A stretch of DNA of 64,000 nt from an uncultured Clostridia bacterium (GTDB lineage Bacteria > Bacillota > Clostridia > TANB77 > CAG-508), in assembly GCA_934129785.1 (NCBI GenBank), contig CAKOWW010000003.1, forward strand, positions 38,634-102,633, read 5' to 3'. Positions 1-8,983 of the stretch are shown here, in pieces. A model generated the notes under the pieces. It saw nothing but the letters and a program-made list of their open reading frames with translations, was not told the origin of the DNA and did not search any database. Numbering within the stretch: the stretch's first letter is position 1; each line of letters starts with the position of its first letter. Both the position numbers and the translations under genes were made by a program.

Positions 1-803
1 TAGTTATGTTTTTATTATATTGCTTTTTCAAGATGGTAAAGGGTTCTAGAGCATGGCAATTAATAAAAGGAATAGCATTATTAGTTGTTGCAACATGGGT
101 AAGCGGATTGTTTAATTTAAAAATATTAAATTGGATATTAACAGGAATTATGAATGTTGGAGTAATAGCAATATTAGTAATATTCCAGCCAGAATTAAGA
201 CGAGCATTAGAACAACTAGGAACAAATAAAATAACACAATTTTTTGGAATAGATAAAGATTTATCAACAAAAGCAAAAGAGGATATATATAAAATAGTAA
301 TAGCAGCAGAAGAACTTTCAAAAACAAAAACAGGAGCATTAATAGTAATAGAAAGAGATATAAAAATTCAAGATATAATTGTAACAGGAATACCAATGGA
401 TGCAGAGGTTTCACCACAATTATTAGTAAATATCTTTGTTCCCAAAACGCCACTTCATGATGGAGCAGTTATAATTTCTGGAAACAAAATAGCAGCAGCA
501 GCTTGTGTATTGCCATTAGCAGATGACAATGATATTGCAAAAGAATTAGGAACAAGACATAGAGCAGCTATTGGAATATCAAAAGAATCAGATAGTATAG
601 TAGTTGTTGTATCAGAAGAAACAGGAAAAATATCAGTTGCAAAAGATGGAACACTAATAGCAGATGTTAGGGAAGATGTATTGAAAAAAATCTTAATAAG
701 TAATGTAGTAACTAAAAGATTTGCAATAGAGAAAAAAGAAAGAAAAAATAGATTAAAAGAACTAAAAGAAAAAATGAAAATAGAAAAGAAAGAAAAAAAA
801 TAA
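1..803 (+). CDS. cdaA: Diadenylate cyclase CdaA, 5' end cut by window edge
   Basis: Makes the second messenger c-di-AMP from two ATP at the membrane. The visible part starts inside the N-terminal membrane region, followed by the family signature VIFQPELRRALEQLG near residue 58 and the DAC domain with its two hallmark motifs, DGAVIISG and GTRHRAAIGIS. The C-terminus is a lysine-rich tail. The first visible ATG (position 6) lies within what is normally the first membrane helix region and the frame is open to the window edge, so the true start is probably upstream. A hairpin terminator follows directly. CdaR, often encoded next, is not here; truA follows instead. Family assignment is firm, completeness is not. 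Confidence 0.93.
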   Translation, partial: VMFLLYCFFKMVKGSRAWQLIKGIALLVVATWVSGLFNLKILNWILTGIMNVGVIAILVIFQPELRRALEQLGTNKITQFFGIDKDLSTKAKEDIYKIVIAAEELSKTKTGALIVIERDIKIQDIIVTGIPMDAEVSPQLLVNIFVPKTPLHDGAVIISGNKIAAAACVLPLADDNDIAKELGTRHRAAIGISKESDSIVVVVSEETGKISVAKDGTLIADVREDVLKKILISNVVTKRFAIEKKERKNRLKELKEKMKIEKKEKK

Positions 804-828
804 AAGGTCGCTTTATGCGGGCTTTTAT
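803..828 (+). terminator. Terminator after cdaA
   Basis: Stem AAAAG-CGC / GCG-CTTTT around a TTTAT loop, ending in TTTT, starting at the cdaA stop codon. Confidence 0.6.
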
Positions 829-880
829 TGTTAGAAAGAAAATGTATAGGTAGTGTTATATATTAAGAAGGGAATAAAAT

Positions 881-1625
881 ATGAGAAATATAAAACTAAC
901 AATAGAATATGATGGAAAAGACTTCAATGGCTGGCAAAAACAACCAGATAAGTTAAACATACAAGGCACAATAGAAAATGCAATTAAACAAATAACAAAA
1001 GAAGAAGAAATAAACCTTATGGCATCAGGAAGGACGGATAGGGGAGTTCACGCACTTCGGGCAAGTTGCAAATTTTAAAACAAATTCAAATATTCCAATT
1101 GAAAAAATACCAATAGCTATAAATACAAATCTAAAAAAATCAATAAGAATATTGAAAGCTGAAGAAGTTTCAGAGCAATTCCATAGTAGACTTACTTGTA
1201 AAAAGAAAACATACAGATACATAATAAATAATACACAATATGGAACAGCAATATATAGAAATTTAGAAACACATATATCGATGAAATTAGATGTAGAAAA
1301 GATGAATAAAGCTGCAAAATATTTTGAAGGAGAACATGATTTCAAAGCATTTAAAGCAAGTGGCACAAGCAGTAAAAGTAGTGTTAGAACAATTTATAAT
1401 GCAACAGTAAAAGAAATGCCAAATAACAGAATTTATATAGAATTAACTGGAAATGGATTTTTATATAATATGGTAAGAATAATTAGTGGAACATTAGTAG
1501 AAGTTGGAATAGGAAAATTACAACCAGAAGATATACAAAACATAATTAAATCAAAAAAAAGAGAAAATGCAGGAAAAACATTACCACCACAAGGATTATA
1601 TTTAGTTAGTGTAGAATATGAATAA
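881..1625 (+). CDS. truA: tRNA pseudouridine synthase TruA, read through a +1 shift at CGG (1058-1060)
   Basis: TruA converts uridines 38-40 of the tRNA anticodon arm to pseudouridine. Start ATG at 881 after AAGGGAATAAAAT. The first 59 codons give a standard N-terminus with YDGKDFNGWQ, QGTIE and the catalytic loop SGRTDRGVHAL (Asp53). Codon 60 in this frame is CGG, after which the frame stops at TAA 1076-1078. Skipping the C of CGG gives GQVANFKTN and then an unbroken 188-codon frame carrying the rest of TruA (HSRLTCKKKTYRY, FEGEHDFKAF, GNGFLYNMVRIISGTL, PPQGLYL). The joined product is 247 residues, the usual family length. No other lesion is present, which argues against a decaying pseudogene. 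Three other genes in this window show the same lesion type, so a recoded functional gene is likely; a sequencing or mutational insertion of one C cannot be excluded from this locus alone. Confidence 0.85.
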
Positions 1626-1694
1626 TATATTGTGTTAACTAAAAAGTAAAAAAAAGCATAAAATATAGTAAAAGAGAAAAAAGGAGAGAAAACT

Positions 1695-2135
1695 ATGAAT
1701 AATTTACTTATATTTTTTGCTTTACCATTAGCTACAATTATAATATCAATAGCACTACAAAAAATGCTAAAATGTCCATTTTTAGTTGCTGGAATTATTT
1801 TTGCTATATTTTTAGTTGTAACATTTGTAATAGGGAATTTAACATATTTAATAGCAACAATTGTGTATACAATAATTAGTTTTATAACAGCAGTTCTGAT
1901 GTGTTTAATTGGTAAATTAATAAATAGACTAAATGAATTTGATAATCAGCAAATATCAAGTAACTGTACAAATGGAAATAATGATGATTTATTAATAATT
2001 AATTCTAATAGTAACCAATGTGGATGTGACAATAATATTGGAAGAAATAGAGTATCTGCTAGAATAAATGTTATACCAAATAATAATGGAAATACAGGCT
2101 CTATTTGTGGTTGTTATAAAAAGAAATTGACATAA
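1695..2135 (+). CDS. Small membrane protein, DUF2651 (YbeF)-like
   Basis: 146 residues. Residues 1-75 form two to three hydrophobic helices, and the opening (LLIFFALP, LQKMLKCPFLVAGIIFAIFLV) resembles the DUF2651/YbeF family of Firmicutes, whose function is unknown. The C-terminal half is Asn/Ser-rich and low complexity with Cys-Gly-Cys motifs (CGCDNN, ICGCYKK). RBS AAGGAGAG before ATG 1695. It is followed by a repeated promoter unit that starts at the end of this gene. Family by memory of the motif only. Confidence 0.55.
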   Translation: MNNLLIFFALPLATIIISIALQKMLKCPFLVAGIIFAIFLVVTFVIGNLTYLIATIVYTIISFITAVLMCLIGKLINRLNEFDNQQISSNCTNGNNDDLLIINSNSNQCGCDNNIGRNRVSARINVIPNNNGNTGSICGCYKKKLT

Positions 2136-2136
2136 T

Positions 2137-2165
2137 TTGACTAATCCTCTAAAAAGTAGTATAAT
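2137..2165 (+). promoter_or_regulatory. Sigma-A promoter of first duplicated small gene
   Basis: TTGACT (2137-2142), 17 bases, TATAAT (2160-2165). The same sequence recurs before the second copy at about 2554-2582. Confidence 0.75.
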
Positions 2166-2197
2166 AAGTGTGTACTAATGATAAGGAGGACTTTGAC

Positions 2198-2479
2198 ATG
2201 AATAAAGAAAAGACAGTACAAGAACATATAGATTATGGAAAGGAATCAACTCGACTGCTGAAAAAATATAAAGTGGAAATTCTTTTTTACGATACAGGGT
2301 TTCCTGGAAAAATAGGTATAGTAGTAAACAACAAGGATATGGATACTGCTATGCAAAGACGTATTACAGAAGCCGGATATGCATATGCAGGTGCGTATCC
2401 AAAAAAGCATGATTGTAGTTTTTTTACAATTGATGCAGAAAAGTTGATGGAAATTCAGAAGAAGTTGGAGAATCTATAA
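2198..2479 (+). CDS. Hypothetical 93-residue protein, copy 1 of a tandem pair
   Basis: Soluble, no recognised family. Central conserved block GKIGIVVNN followed by RRITEAGYAYAGAYPKK and a Cys; predicted small alpha/beta fold. The frame is open from a GTG at 2168, but the ribosome binding site AAGGAGG lies inside that extension, so ATG 2198 is the start. It has its own promoter and terminator, so it is a monocistronic unit. About 60 percent of the protein matches the next gene, with identical first eight residues and divergent residues 10-35. Codon use is less AT-extreme than the neighbours (CTG, GCC, GCG appear). Confidence 0.7.
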   Translation: MNKEKTVQEHIDYGKESTRLLKKYKVEILFYDTGFPGKIGIVVNNKDMDTAMQRRITEAGYAYAGAYPKKHDCSFFTIDAEKLMEIQKKLENL

Positions 2480-2489
2480 AAAAGTCCGG

Positions 2490-2514
2490 AGCCACTAGTT
2501 TATAGTGGCTTTTA
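2490..2514 (+). terminator. Terminator of tandem copy 1
   Basis: AGCCACTA / TAGTGGCT stem, GTTTA loop, TTTT tail; identical in copy 2. Confidence 0.8.
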
Positions 2515-2613
2515 ACATGCAAAAAACTGTTATAGAAGAAAATTGACATAATTTGACTAATCCTCTAAAAGGTATTATAATAAGTGTGTACTAATGATAA
2601 GGAGGACTTTGAC

Positions 2614-2910
2614 ATGAATAAAGAAAAGACAGTACAAAAAAACAGAAAAATAGATTTGGAAGCAGAATCAGTTCGACTAATTGGTGCATTTATTTATTGT
2701 TATTTCTATGATACAGCCATTCCAGGTAAGATAGGCATAGTAGTAAACAACAATGATCTAAAATATTCTATGGAAAAAAGGATTACAGAGGCTGGATATG
2801 TATATGCAGGTGCGTGTCCAAAAAAGCAAGGATGTACTTTATATACAATTGATGAAGAAACGTTGGTTGAAATTCAAAGAAATAAAAAAAATAAGTTGAA
2901 GAATCTATAA
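2614..2910 (+). CDS. Hypothetical 98-residue protein, copy 2 of a tandem pair
   Basis: Paralogue of the preceding gene: shared MNKEKTVQ start, GKIGIVVNNND, RITEAGY and YAGA-PKK blocks, and ending in a lysine-rich tail. Start chosen at ATG 2614, 10 bases after AAGGAGG. Promoter, RBS, first codons and terminator are near-identical to copy 1, while residues 9-30 differ strongly, so the duplication covered the whole transcription unit and the N-terminal third then diverged. Function unknown. Confidence 0.7.
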   Translation: MNKEKTVQKNRKIDLEAESVRLIGAFIYCYFYDTAIPGKIGIVVNNNDLKYSMEKRITEAGYVYAGACPKKQGCTLYTIDEETLVEIQRNKKNKLKNL

Positions 2911-2917
2911 AGTCCGG

Positions 2918-2942
2918 AGCCACTAGTTTATAGTGGCTTTTA
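2918..2942 (+). terminator. Terminator of tandem copy 2
   Basis: Same AGCCACTA / TAGTGGCT stem with TTTT tail as copy 1. Confidence 0.8.
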
Positions 2943-3014
2943 ACATGCAAAAAAACTTTACAACAAATAAAAAATATGTTATTATATAAAAACGAAAAAA
3001 GAAAGGAAAGAAAA

Positions 3015-3869
3015 ATGTTAGAAGTAATAGAAGAAGCTGTAATAGACAGCGTAAAACTAGTTCCATTTTTATTTATAACATACTTAATAATGGAATATAT
3101 AGAACACAAAACAGGAAACAAAACAAAAAATATAATAAAAAAATCAGGAAAATTTGGACCATTTTTTGGAAGCCTTTTAGGAATATTCCCACAATGTGGG
3201 TTTTCTGTATCTGCAACTAACTTATATGCAGGAAGAGTAATAACACTAGGTACATTAATTGCGGTATATTTATCAACATCAGATGAAATGTTACCAATAT
3301 TTATATCCGAAGCGGTACCAGCAATAACGATTATAAAAATATTATTTGTAAAATTCATAATAGGTATGACTGCAGGATTTATAATAGATGCATTAATAAG
3401 AATATTTAATAAAAATGAAAACCAAGAAGAGAAAATAGAAGACCTATGTGAAAAAGAACATTGTCACTGTGACCATGGAATAGTAAAATCAGCATTAAAA
3501 CATACATTAAATATATTTGTTTTTATATTAATAATTACACTTTTAATAAATATTGCAATATATTTTATAGGAGAAGAAAGAATAGCAGATTTTATACAAA
3601 TAAACCCAATATTAGGACCAGCAATTACAAGCTTAATAGGACTTATACCAAACTGTGCAGCATCTGTTATATTAACACAACTTTATTTAGAAAAAGTAAT
3701 ATCAGCATCTGCTTTAATATCAGGACTTTTAGTTGGAGCAGGAGTTGGACTTGCAGTGTTGTTTAAAACGAACAAAGGAATAAAAGAAAATATAAAAATA
3801 ATGGTAATTTTATATGCAATAGGAGTTATGTCAGGATTAGCAATTCAATTATTGGGAATAACATTTTAA
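3015..3869 (+). CDS. Putative Mn/arsenic-type heavy-metal exporter (10-TM, ArsP_2-like)
   Basis: 284-residue polytopic membrane protein. Two repeated halves each carry a Pro-x-Cys motif in a helix: IFPQCGFSVSATNLYAGRV near residue 61 and LIPNCAASVILTQLYLEKV near residue 215, typical of the internally duplicated putative manganese/arsenic efflux family. A His/Cys-rich cytoplasmic loop (CEKEHCHCDHG) at mid-protein is a likely metal sensor or ligand. Start ATG 3015 is preceded by GAAAGGAAAG; an upstream ATG at 2976 lacks an RBS. Monogenic, closed by a strong terminator. Substrate is inferred from the family only. Confidence 0.7.
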   Translation: MLEVIEEAVIDSVKLVPFLFITYLIMEYIEHKTGNKTKNIIKKSGKFGPFFGSLLGIFPQCGFSVSATNLYAGRVITLGTLIAVYLSTSDEMLPIFISEAVPAITIIKILFVKFIIGMTAGFIIDALIRIFNKNENQEEKIEDLCEKEHCHCDHGIVKSALKHTLNIFVFILIITLLINIAIYFIGEERIADFIQINPILGPAITSLIGLIPNCAASVILTQLYLEKVISASALISGLLVGAGVGLAVLFKTNKGIKENIKIMVILYAIGVMSGLAIQLLGITF

Positions 3870-3887
3870 AAGAACTTAATATAAATT

Positions 3888-3919
3888 AAAAAGAGGTCGC
3901 TTTATTACGACCTCTTTTT
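3888..3919. terminator. Bidirectional terminator between exporter and virD4-like gene
   Basis: AAAAAGAGGTCG / CGACCTCTTTTT perfect stem, CTTTATTA loop; serves both convergent genes. Confidence 0.85.
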
Positions 3920-3926
3920 AGAGTAA

Positions 3927-6251
3927 TTAATTAGATTTTTTATTTTTTTTAAAATTAACAACAATTGCATCATCATTATCAAATAAATATTTAGAATCTG
4001 TTGTGTCAATTTGAATTGGATCTATTTCATTTCTTTCATCATGAAAATCTAAATTTTTTAAATTAAACTTTTTAGGAGATGTATCATCTTCTGTTTCAGT
4101 AGTTACGCCATCAGAATATTTACCAAAATCAAATTTCTTTATTTTATGTAGTTCTTTGTATTTAGATTCTAGAAAAGCTAGTTTACCAGGACCAACAACT
4201 GGTTTACCACCACTTGATTTTATTTTATAAGCACAATCTTTTAAACCTAAATTTTGAAGTTTTCCAGGTTTAAAGTATTGTGTAAATGTCCATTTAACAC
4301 CACCAACTTTACTGTCATATTCACCCGTAGCCATATTCATACTATTTGAATAATCCCATTGTCTATATTTACCAAAATCATTTGACCACCATTCAAGTTC
4401 ATCATAATCTCCATTGCCAGTAAAGATTTTGTTAGCACAGTTAGAAAGAATAGTGCTTCTATAATTAACTGATAATTCTGGAGTTTCAAGTTGTTGTAAA
4501 CTTTGAGTAGAAATAATAGTTCCTACTTTATATTTTCTATATAATGTGAACATTGCTTCAGTATCTTTACAAATGAAGTCAGCAAATTCATCAATATATA
4601 AGAAATGTGGAATTCTAGAATTTTCAATTCCAGGTCTTCTTAAAACTGCATTTTGCATAGAAATTAAGAAGAATAAACCAAAAGCTTTATGTGCTGCAGC
4701 TCCTAAATCTCCACGTCTTGTGCAAATAAATGTAACTTCAGCATTTGAAAGCATTTTATCAAAATCTATATTATTGTGTCTGTTACACAAGATACTTTTA
4801 ATTCCAGGAATTCTTAATAAATTATCTAATTGACTAATTACAGAGTAAATGTACTTTTCAACGCTATTTTTTCCTGGAGCATCTGAATAGAAATTCTTTT
4901 TAAAATAGGCAAGTGTCACACCGTATTTTTCTTTTAAATCTTGATCATGTGCAAGTATTTCACACATTTTTTCTATTAAGTCAAAGTTAGTAAACATTTT
5001 TAGCATATCTTCCATATTTGGAAGTTTACCTTCATTCATTCTTGGATACATTTCTTTTAATAATATTGCTAAATTTTCAATTGCTTGCATAACAATATCT
5101 TCTTTGTATGCTTCATCGACATCGGCATGTGCAGTGTTGTACATTGCTTTTATAACTGCTGAAATTGTAATTGCAATCTTTGATGGGTCATCATATGTAA
5201 ATGGATTTAGGCCTATTGAGTTAGGATTACTTGGGTCTATTATATTATAAGATATTCCAAAGTTTTTACATACATCAATCATGTGACCGATTACTTCATA
5301 ATCTGGAGCCATTAAAGTTAAACCAATATTTCTATAAGTTATTTCATTTCCCATTGTATTTAATATCATTTTTTTAACATATGCTTTAAATATTGCTTCT
5401 TTTCCATATGTAGGGGTAAGCATATTTAAGTTAAAGTTTTGATTTAAATAATTATTATCATATGGAGCAACTAGAGTTGCAATACCAGTTTTTAAAGCTG
5501 TATAACCAAGTTCTTTTGAAACCTCTTTAAAGAAATATTTTCTTTCAATATCTCTTGCAAATAGAGGCTCATAGATTAAAGATGTTTTTCCAGAACCAGA
5601 ACCACCACATACAAATAATGACTGATATCTTGAAACTTCCGGAATTACTATATTTTTACCAGTCTCTGAGTTGTAACATAAATATACTTCACAAGTATAA
5701 GGCCCTGTTCCTGCTTTTTTATCAGATAAATCAATTCCACCATAATCCCATATAGATTGAACTTTAGCTTTACTATCATTTACACCAAAGAATAGCCATT
5801 TGAAAAGTGGAAAAATTGTAGATAATGGCAAATATAAAGAAATACTAACCATTGCTGGTGTTACTAAATCAGAAAAGTCTGTAATTAGTTCTGCATAATT
5901 TGGTACTGATAAAAGTAATAGCCATGCACCCATGTTTAACCATTGTGTAAACATAGAAATTGCAATTATATATAAACCAATTATATAAATATAAAATAGT
6001 GTTACTTTTTTTGCTTTAGAATTTGCAAATTTTGAAGGACCTGAAAATAAAAATGCAAACACAGGGCATGCCAGTGCTAAAGTATATTGTATAGGTCCCC
6101 AATATGAATAAGAAACACCAGTAAAAAACATAAGTAACATTTCAACTAATCTGTCAACAGCTAGATATACTGAAACTAATGTTAATACATATGTTGCAAA
6201 TGTGTTTCTATCTGTGTGCAAAAATTTCAAAAATTTATCTATATATTTCAT
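3927..6251 (-). CDS. Orphan VirD4/TraG-like coupling ATPase
   Basis: 774 residues, membrane-anchored P-loop ATPase of the type IV coupling-protein (TraD/TraG/VirD4) superfamily. About four hydrophobic segments in residues 17-150 are followed by Walker A GGSGSGKT at 216-223, an insert, Walker B-like FLYIDEFADFI and the STQSLQQL sensor motif typical of TraG C-terminal domains. These ATPases feed nucleoprotein to a type IV secretion channel. Start ATG at 6251 follows AAAGGATTTTTC; a longer frame from 6287 has no RBS. No relaxase, VirB4 or other transfer gene is adjacent: neighbours are chromosomal genes on the other strand. It may be a remnant of, or a component exapted from, a conjugative element. 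Function inferred. Confidence 0.75.
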   Translation of the reverse strand: MKYIDKFLKFLHTDRNTFATYVLTLVSVYLAVDRLVEMLLMFFTGVSYSYWGPIQYTLALACPVFAFLFSGPSKFANSKAKKVTLFYIYIIGLYIIAISMFTQWLNMGAWLLLLSVPNYAELITDFSDLVTPAMVSISLYLPLSTIFPLFKWLFFGVNDSKAKVQSIWDYGGIDLSDKKAGTGPYTCEVYLCYNSETGKNIVIPEVSRYQSLFVCGGSGSGKTSLIYEPLFARDIERKYFFKEVSKELGYTALKTGIATLVAPYDNNYLNQNFNLNMLTPTYGKEAIFKAYVKKMILNTMGNEITYRNIGLTLMAPDYEVIGHMIDVCKNFGISYNIIDPSNPNSIGLNPFTYDDPSKIAITISAVIKAMYNTAHADVDEAYKEDIVMQAIENLAILLKEMYPRMNEGKLPNMEDMLKMFTNFDLIEKMCEILAHDQDLKEKYGVTLAYFKKNFYSDAPGKNSVEKYIYSVISQLDNLLRIPGIKSILCNRHNNIDFDKMLSNAEVTFICTRRGDLGAAAHKAFGLFFLISMQNAVLRRPGIENSRIPHFLYIDEFADFICKDTEAMFTLYRKYKVGTIISTQSLQQLETPELSVNYRSTILSNCANKIFTGNGDYDELEWWSNDFGKYRQWDYSNSMNMATGEYDSKVGGVKWTFTQYFKPGKLQNLGLKDCAYKIKSSGGKPVVGPGKLAFLESKYKELHKIKKFDFGKYSDGVTTETEDDTSPKKFNLKNLDFHDERNEIDPIQIDTTDSKYLFDNDDAIVVNFKKNKKSN

Positions 6252-6388
6252 TTGAAAAATCCTTTCATTTCTTAAAATAATACACATATATTATCCTATA
6301 AAATCGCCAAAAAAACAAGGGGTTTGGGCAAATTAATGAATAAAATAGCAATTTTGGAAATATACTAGAAATATAAAGGAGGCTTGTC

Positions 6389-6670
6389 ATGCAAGATGAA
6401 TATATTAAAGAACAAAAAATATCAGATAAAACAGAAATCGAAAAAGAAATGGAATTAATCAAAAATATAATTAATACAAGAGAAGAGTTAAAAGCATATA
6501 ATAATAATTTTGAATATGTAAAAGAAGATTTAGTCGATTATTATGTGTATCAAATAAAAGCAAATCAGGCAAAGCTGGACTATTTAATAAAACTTGCAAA
6601 AAGTAAGGGAGTACAAGTAGATATGATTAATGATAAAAAATTCACATTTTTAAGTAAAGAAGCAGGTTAA
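6389..6670 (+). CDS. yaaL: YaaL-like DUF2508 protein
   Basis: 93 residues, largely helical. The segment FEYVKEDLVDYYVYQIKANQAKLDYLIKLAK matches the conserved core of DUF2508/YaaL, a small protein of unknown function usually encoded just before bofA, as here. Start ATG 6389 follows AAAGGAGG. Confidence 0.75.
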   Translation: MQDEYIKEQKISDKTEIEKEMELIKNIINTREELKAYNNNFEYVKEDLVDYYVYQIKANQAKLDYLIKLAKSKGVQVDMINDKKFTFLSKEAG

Positions 6671-6737
6671 AATGTAATATTTGTCCTAATTTCAACATAA
6701 AAATTAAAAGAGATAATTTGTGTTTGGAGTTGATTTT

Positions 6738-6998
6738 ATGGATACAAATATTATTACATATTTAGCTTGTATATGTTTTATTTTCATATTTGGAAGAATT
6801 TTAATAGTTCCAATAACTAAAATATTAAAATTAATTTTTAATTCTATTTTAGGTGGTGGAGTTATTTTTATAATAAATTTAATTGGTTCTACATTTGGAT
6901 TTCATATAGGGTTAAATTTTTTTACAAGCATAGTAGTTGGATTATTGGGATTTCCAGGTGCCGTAAGCTTAATAATTATAAAATTATTACTAAACTAA
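6738..6998 (+). CDS. bofA: BofA-like pro-sigma-K processing regulator
   Basis: 86-residue membrane protein with the BofA arrangement: FGRILIVPITKILKLIFNSILGG followed by NLIGSTFGFHIGLNFFTSIVVGLLGFPG. In Bacillus, BofA holds the SpoIVFB protease inactive in the mother cell until sigma-K is needed. Start set at ATG 6738, nine bases after GGAG; an in-frame GTG at 6720 overlaps the RBS. Encoded after yaaL as in other Clostridia. Supports a sporulating organism. Confidence 0.85.
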   Translation: MDTNIITYLACICFIFIFGRILIVPITKILKLIFNSILGGGVIFIINLIGSTFGFHIGLNFFTSIVVGLLGFPGAVSLIIIKLLLN

Positions 6999-7032
6999 AA
7001 ACTAGCTAACACTTTTTGCGTTAGCTAGTTTT
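6997..7032. terminator. Bidirectional terminator between bofA and glmS
   Basis: AAAACTAGCTAAC / GTTAGCTAGTTTT perfect 13-base stem. Confidence 0.85.
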
Positions 7033-7035
7033 ACT

Positions 7036-8874
7036 TTATTCAACTGTAACTGATTTTGCTAAGTTTCTAGGTTTATCTACATCTAATCCTTTTTCCTTAG
7101 AAATATAATATGAAAGTAATTGTAGTGGTACAACAGATAATATAGGTGAGATAAATGGGTTTGTTTCAGGTATTTTAATAACCAAATCAAACATAGTATT
7201 ATCAACTTGTTGGTTTGTCACAACCAAAGTTTTTGCACCTCTTGTAATAACTTCTTGTATATTACTTACAGTTTTTTTAACTAATTTAGGATCTGTCATT
7301 ATACTAATTACAGTAATTCCATTTTCTATTAATGCTATAGGTCCATGTTTTAGCTCTCCTGCTGGATAACTTTCTGCATGTATATAAGAAATCTCTTTAA
7401 GTTTTAAAGCAGACTCTCTTGCAACAGTTTCATCAACACCTCTACCTAAGAAAAATACATCTTTTTCTTGATAAATTTTATGACCAAATTCTTTTACTTT
7501 ATCAGCTGTTTTTAAAACCTCATCAAGTTTTTTAGGTAACTCAAGAATATCATGTTTTAAATGTGTAACTTCTTCTTTTTCAATTTCCATTGTTTCAGCA
7601 AAGTAAATTGATAATATAGAAAGTAGGGCAACTTGTGATGTATATGCTTTTGTAGATGCAACAGCAATTTCAGGACCAGCATGAGTATAAATAGAATAGT
7701 CAGCTTCTCTAGTTATAGAGCTTCCTATAACATTGCTTATTGCAAGGGTTTTTGCTCCTTTTTCTCTTGAAAGTTTTAATGCTGCGATAGTATCTGCAGT
7801 TTCACCTGATTGAGATATAAAAATACATAAAGTTTTATCATCAATAATTAGATCTCTATATCTAAATTCAGAAGCAATATCAACTTCTGTTGGTATTTTG
7901 CAAAGTTTTTCTAAAATATTTTTAGCAACTAAACCAGCATGCATAGCAGTGCCACAAGCAACTAAATAAATTTTTCTTAATCCACATAAATATTCTTTTG
8001 TAAAATCTAATTCTTCAAAATCACATTTTGCGTTTTCATTTAATTTCGCTCCTAAAGTTTCCCTAATTGCAGTTGGTTGTTCATATATTTCTTTTAACAT
8101 ATAATCTTCATATCCATCTTTTTCTGCACTTGTTGCATTCCATTCAATTACTTCAACTTTTTTCTCAATAGGATTTAAATCCATATCAAAGAATTTAACA
8201 TCATTTCTTGTTAAAAGAACAAGTTCTAAATCATTTAAAAGATAGAAATTTCTTGTAAATGATAAAATAGCTGGAATATCAGAAGAAATGTAATTTTCAT
8301 TTTCTCCTTTTCCTATAACTAAGGGGCTGTCTTTTCTTATTACAATCATATTATCAGGATACTTGCTTGAAATTATTTCTAAAGCAAAGCTTCCTTTTAA
8401 ATCTTTACAAGCATTTCTTACAGCTCTTAAGAATTTTAGTTTATCATCTTTCTCATCTTTTGTGTAATAATAATGAATAAGATTTGGTATAACTTCTGTA
8501 TCTGTTTGAGAGTAGAAAGTATACCCATTATTTGTTAAAAAAGTTCTTAATTCATTGTAATTTTCAATAATTCCATTATGAACAACTCCAAATGTTTTTG
8601 AATTATCATAATGAGGGTGAGAATTTTCTTTTGAAGGTTTTCCATGAGTTGCCCATCTTGTATGTGCTATACCAATTGTTCCTTCTAAATCATCAATTCC
8701 TGGTAATTTATATAAATTTTTGACTCTACCTTTATTTTTCATAAATGAAAGTCCATCTTTTTCTATTGTTGCAATCCCCGCTGAGTCATAACCTCTGTAT
8801 TCTAATCTTAAAAGTCCGTTAATTAATATTGGACTTGCTTTTCTTGTTCCTATGTAACCTACAATTCCACACAT
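7036..8874 (-). CDS. glmS: Glutamine-fructose-6-phosphate aminotransferase
   Basis: 612 residues. Makes glucosamine-6-phosphate from fructose-6-phosphate and glutamine, the first step to UDP-GlcNAc and peptidoglycan. The mature protein begins MCGIVGYIG with the catalytic Cys2 of the N-terminal Ntn amidotransferase domain; HTRWATHG and HNGIIENY follow. Two SIS sugar-isomerase domains carry ISQSGETADT and a C-terminal DKPRNLAKSVTVE, the canonical end. Start ATG 8874-8872 (minus) follows AAGGAGGATTACT. The 5' leader contains a glmS ribozyme, so expression should fall when GlcN6P accumulates. Function firm. Confidence 0.97.
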   Translation of the reverse strand: MCGIVGYIGTRKASPILINGLLRLEYRGYDSAGIATIEKDGLSFMKNKGRVKNLYKLPGIDDLEGTIGIAHTRWATHGKPSKENSHPHYDNSKTFGVVHNGIIENYNELRTFLTNNGYTFYSQTDTEVIPNLIHYYYTKDEKDDKLKFLRAVRNACKDLKGSFALEIISSKYPDNMIVIRKDSPLVIGKGENENYISSDIPAILSFTRNFYLLNDLELVLLTRNDVKFFDMDLNPIEKKVEVIEWNATSAEKDGYEDYMLKEIYEQPTAIRETLGAKLNENAKCDFEELDFTKEYLCGLRKIYLVACGTAMHAGLVAKNILEKLCKIPTEVDIASEFRYRDLIIDDKTLCIFISQSGETADTIAALKLSREKGAKTLAISNVIGSSITREADYSIYTHAGPEIAVASTKAYTSQVALLSILSIYFAETMEIEKEEVTHLKHDILELPKKLDEVLKTADKVKEFGHKIYQEKDVFFLGRGVDETVARESALKLKEISYIHAESYPAGELKHGPIALIENGITVISIMTDPKLVKKTVSNIQEVITRGAKTLVVTNQQVDNTMFDLVIKIPETNPFISPILSVVPLQLLSYYISKEKGLDVDKPRNLAKSVTVE

Positions 8875-8983
8875 AGTAATCCTCCTTAATAATAAATTTA
8901 ATATGGAATTGAAAGCATGCAAAATAATGCTTATCATATTAAATTTTGTTACAATATTACTATTGCTTTTTAATTAATACTAT

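Larger units (their letters stand above)
2120..2947 (+). repeat. Tandem duplication of a promoter-gene-terminator unit
   Basis: Unit 1 spans about 2124-2519 and unit 2 about 2541-2947. The segments AATTGACATAATTTGACTAA, GATAAGGAGGACTTTGACAT and the terminator stem are shared by both. Confidence 0.8.

Noticed and set aside
2783..3358. 191-codon minus-strand ORF over the exporter
   Set aside because: Antisense to two real plus-strand genes and crosses a terminator; no RBS.
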